A stretch of 64,000 nt of DNA from contig CM077667.1 in the NCBI GenBank assembly GCA_039707655.1, forward strand, positions 156,778,642 to 156,842,641, read 5' to 3'. Shown here one piece after another: positions 62,268 through 64,000 of this stretch. Source of the stretch: Elymus sibiricus. Taxonomy: Eukaryota > Streptophyta > Magnoliopsida > Poales > Poaceae. Under the pieces are notes generated by a model. The model had not been told where the DNA came from. It saw nothing but the letters and a program-made list of their open reading frames with translations, and ran no database searches. Within the stretch, counting starts at the first letter, position 1. Every line of letters starts with the position of its first letter. The position numbers and the translations under genes are program-made.

Positions 62268-64000
62268 TGTAACACCCGTGTAATTAAGCTACAGTAACCC
62301 TCTATGATTAAGCTAAGGCATTTTGCTAAACACTGCTTGATCATCTTTGATCCATATCTTATTTCAAATTCCACTTTGAAATTCAAATTCAAATATTAAG
62401 TGAAATAAGAAATTCACAAACATGAAAACTAAAATGATCATAATGTGAAAAATATTCCATAGTTAATTATGGTGGAGGAACCAACATTTTTGTAAGTAAT
62501 TAAATGCCCTAAACTAATGAAAACAGAGGCCAAAACAATAATTTAAACTTTTAAATTATAAAAATTCCAAACTACTTTATATAAATCCCAAACTTTTTGT
62601 GGCAGTGGCATAAATAGTAACACTAATTAAGGTGCAAGTTTTATATTTTATAAAACTAAATTGCTTTTGAAAACAAAAAGAAAAAAAGAAAAGAAATAAG
62701 AAACATAAATAAAAAAAGAAAAAGAAAAGGGGCAAAGACCCACTGTGCACTTGGGCCATCAGTGCACAGTACGACCTGGCCCATCTCCCTCTCGTCCCTT
62801 ACCTCCCGTTCACAGGGGCGCGCTGGACGCGCCTGCGGCGTCCATGCTGCAGATCGCCACGCGCCGGCCATCCACGATCTCCCCGTCATTCCCCCGCGCA
62901 CATAAGGTCATCGTCGCCCCGCCCCCCGAGCGAACCCTAGCCCCCTCACTTCCTCCCTCTCGCGCCGCCTTCTTCTTCCCCACACGAACCGAATGCCGCC
63001 GTCGCCATGGCCGCACCATAGTCGTGCCCACCGGTCGTCCCTCGCCTCGCCGTCAGGTCCAGGAGCTCCGTCGGCCTCGTCCTCGTCCTCTGCCCCCATG
63101 AGTGCGAGCCTAGGACCGCTGCTTCGCCTCCATGCTGCGGTCTTCCATCTCCAGACTCGTCGGACCTCGCTGTCGAATTCGCCGGCGTCGAGTCTCCCCC
63201 GAGCCGCTTTAGCACATCTACATGGCCTGGTGAGGTCCCCTCTCCTCCTCCCTCTCTCCCCTGTCCCTCTGCGTAGCTCTAGCCGTCGCCCCCAACGAAA
63301 CCAAGCTCGCCGCCGCACGAGCTCATCGACGGCTTGTCGCCGGTGACCCATTGGTCACGCGCGTGCGCCCGTTGGCTTCGTCGTGTCGCGTAGAACCCCC
63401 CCTAGCCGCTTCGCTTGCGTGCCGCATCACCGTCCCCGTCGAGGACAAAACACTGCCGCTGCCTGCCGTCAATGCTCCGACCAACTACGACCCCTGCAGT
63501 CACTGCCACCGCCACCGTTTGACGCGGTGTGATGCCCGCGTTCGAACGCTCCCATCCCCGCTTCGCCCCGTGCCCCGCAGCCTCGCCTCCGTCCTCACCC
63601 GAGCACCGCCGCCACTCCACCTCATCGCCGATGCCGTTTCTGGCCACCCCCGGCTCGTCCTCCACCACGGATCGATGCGGCTCGGCGCCCGCATCCGAAC
63701 GCCCCTAGCCACGGGTCCAAAGACCCCCTGTAGCGTGATTTTGGCGAGGGACTGAGCCCCTCCACCGCGTTTGTGGTCGCCGGGGCTAACTCCGGCGCCA
63801 CCGCCGATGTGGCCGGCCTGGGGCCCACCCCTGGGTCACTGCCAGTGGGTCCCACGGGGCCCAGCTGACCGTTGACCCCGGTCAACTATGCTGACTGGGC
63901 AGCACAGTCACTGATCGGTGCCCCCTAAATTAACTAAAGTTAATTATATTTAATTAAGTTAAATTAATTAGACACTGACATGTGGGCCCTGCTAGTTAAT
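62268..64000 (+). mobile_element. Probable LTR start of another retrotransposon, running off the window
   Basis: TGTAACACCCGTGTAATTA begins exactly where the Copia RT frame breaks, and TGTAACACCC is a common LTR start of plant Gypsy elements. The sequence is AT-rich to about 62750 (with TATATAAA near 62577), then GC-rich without gene similarity to about 63900, ending in TTAATTAAGTTAAATTAATT. The several open frames on both strands at 62745-63885 are Arg/Pro/Ser-rich and unsupported. The target duplication and other LTR end are not visible. Confidence 0.5.

Noticed and set aside
62745..63885. Several long frames on both strands near the right end
   Set aside because: GC-rich LTR-like DNA gives open frames on both strands by chance; no motif found in any.

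Overview
This window looks like gene-poor, repeat-packed nuclear DNA of a large-genome grass, most probably Triticeae (wheat, Aegilops, barley or relatives). The reasons are an Angela/BARE-type Copia LTR, SIRE/Maximus-type Copia LTRs, a grass-specific DUF1618 gene, several PIF/Harbinger-like elements with TWA target duplications, and deep nesting of retrotransposons. Family names rest on recall of sequence style, not on a database search. I see no rRNA gene, functional tRNA gene, CRISPR array or organellar/bacterial gene cluster.

Layout. (1) 1-20567 is a three-level nest. A SIRE-type Copia element (plus strand, 3' LTR 19040-20567) has its 5' LTR cut by an Angela-type Copia (minus strand, 5' LTR plus leader, 1-9492). 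The Angela LTR is itself split by a complete Ty3/Gypsy element (minus strand, 851-8316; 936-bp LTRs; target duplication CTTGG). By-eye LTR divergence (16 of 936 differences in the Gypsy, about 24 of 460 in the outer Copia) agrees with this order of insertion. (2) 20568-31370 holds DNA transposons: a hAT C-terminal remnant, a Harbinger-like element carrying a GRF zinc-finger reading frame, a 289-bp MITE with a 9-bp duplication, a hAT transposase pseudogene split by a Mutator-like element, and a Tourist-like MITE. The only convincing intact host gene lies here: a single-exon DUF1618 protein at 23171-24523. (3) 31380-36550 contains exon-like remains of an unidentified gene (minus strand), a solo LTR (31863-33404), a foldback element and AT-rich Mutator-like debris. 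(4) 36551-41184 is a complete short-LTR Copia element that has lost its Gag domain. (5) 42075-48096 is a 5'-truncated LINE. (6) 49495-50607 is a Harbinger-like element with an intact 164-codon acidic reading frame, followed by a GC-rich LINE-like retroposon (about 50745-52191). (7) 52302-62267 is a second short-LTR Copia that keeps its Gag domain. It is split by a solo LTR (53777-55299) and by a second solo LTR (57132-61778), which contains a third solo LTR (57711-60718), which in turn contains a Harbinger MITE (58968-59389). Its reverse transcriptase is finally broken at 62268 by what looks like the LTR of another retrotransposon running off the window.

Functionally almost everything is mobile DNA in decay. 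Most in-frame stops inside coding regions can be explained as CAA/CAG/CGA to TAA/TAG/TGA (or TGG to TGA), the pattern expected from deamination of methylated cytosine. Four solo LTRs, each with flanking 5-bp repeats, show frequent LTR-LTR recombination. The most unusual signals are three Harbinger-type elements sharing GAGNATCT-type ends, two of which carry non-transposase reading frames, and arrays of near-palindromic CGGTA-S-TACCG or TCGGT-N-ACCGA words in the LTRs of otherwise different retrotransposon families.
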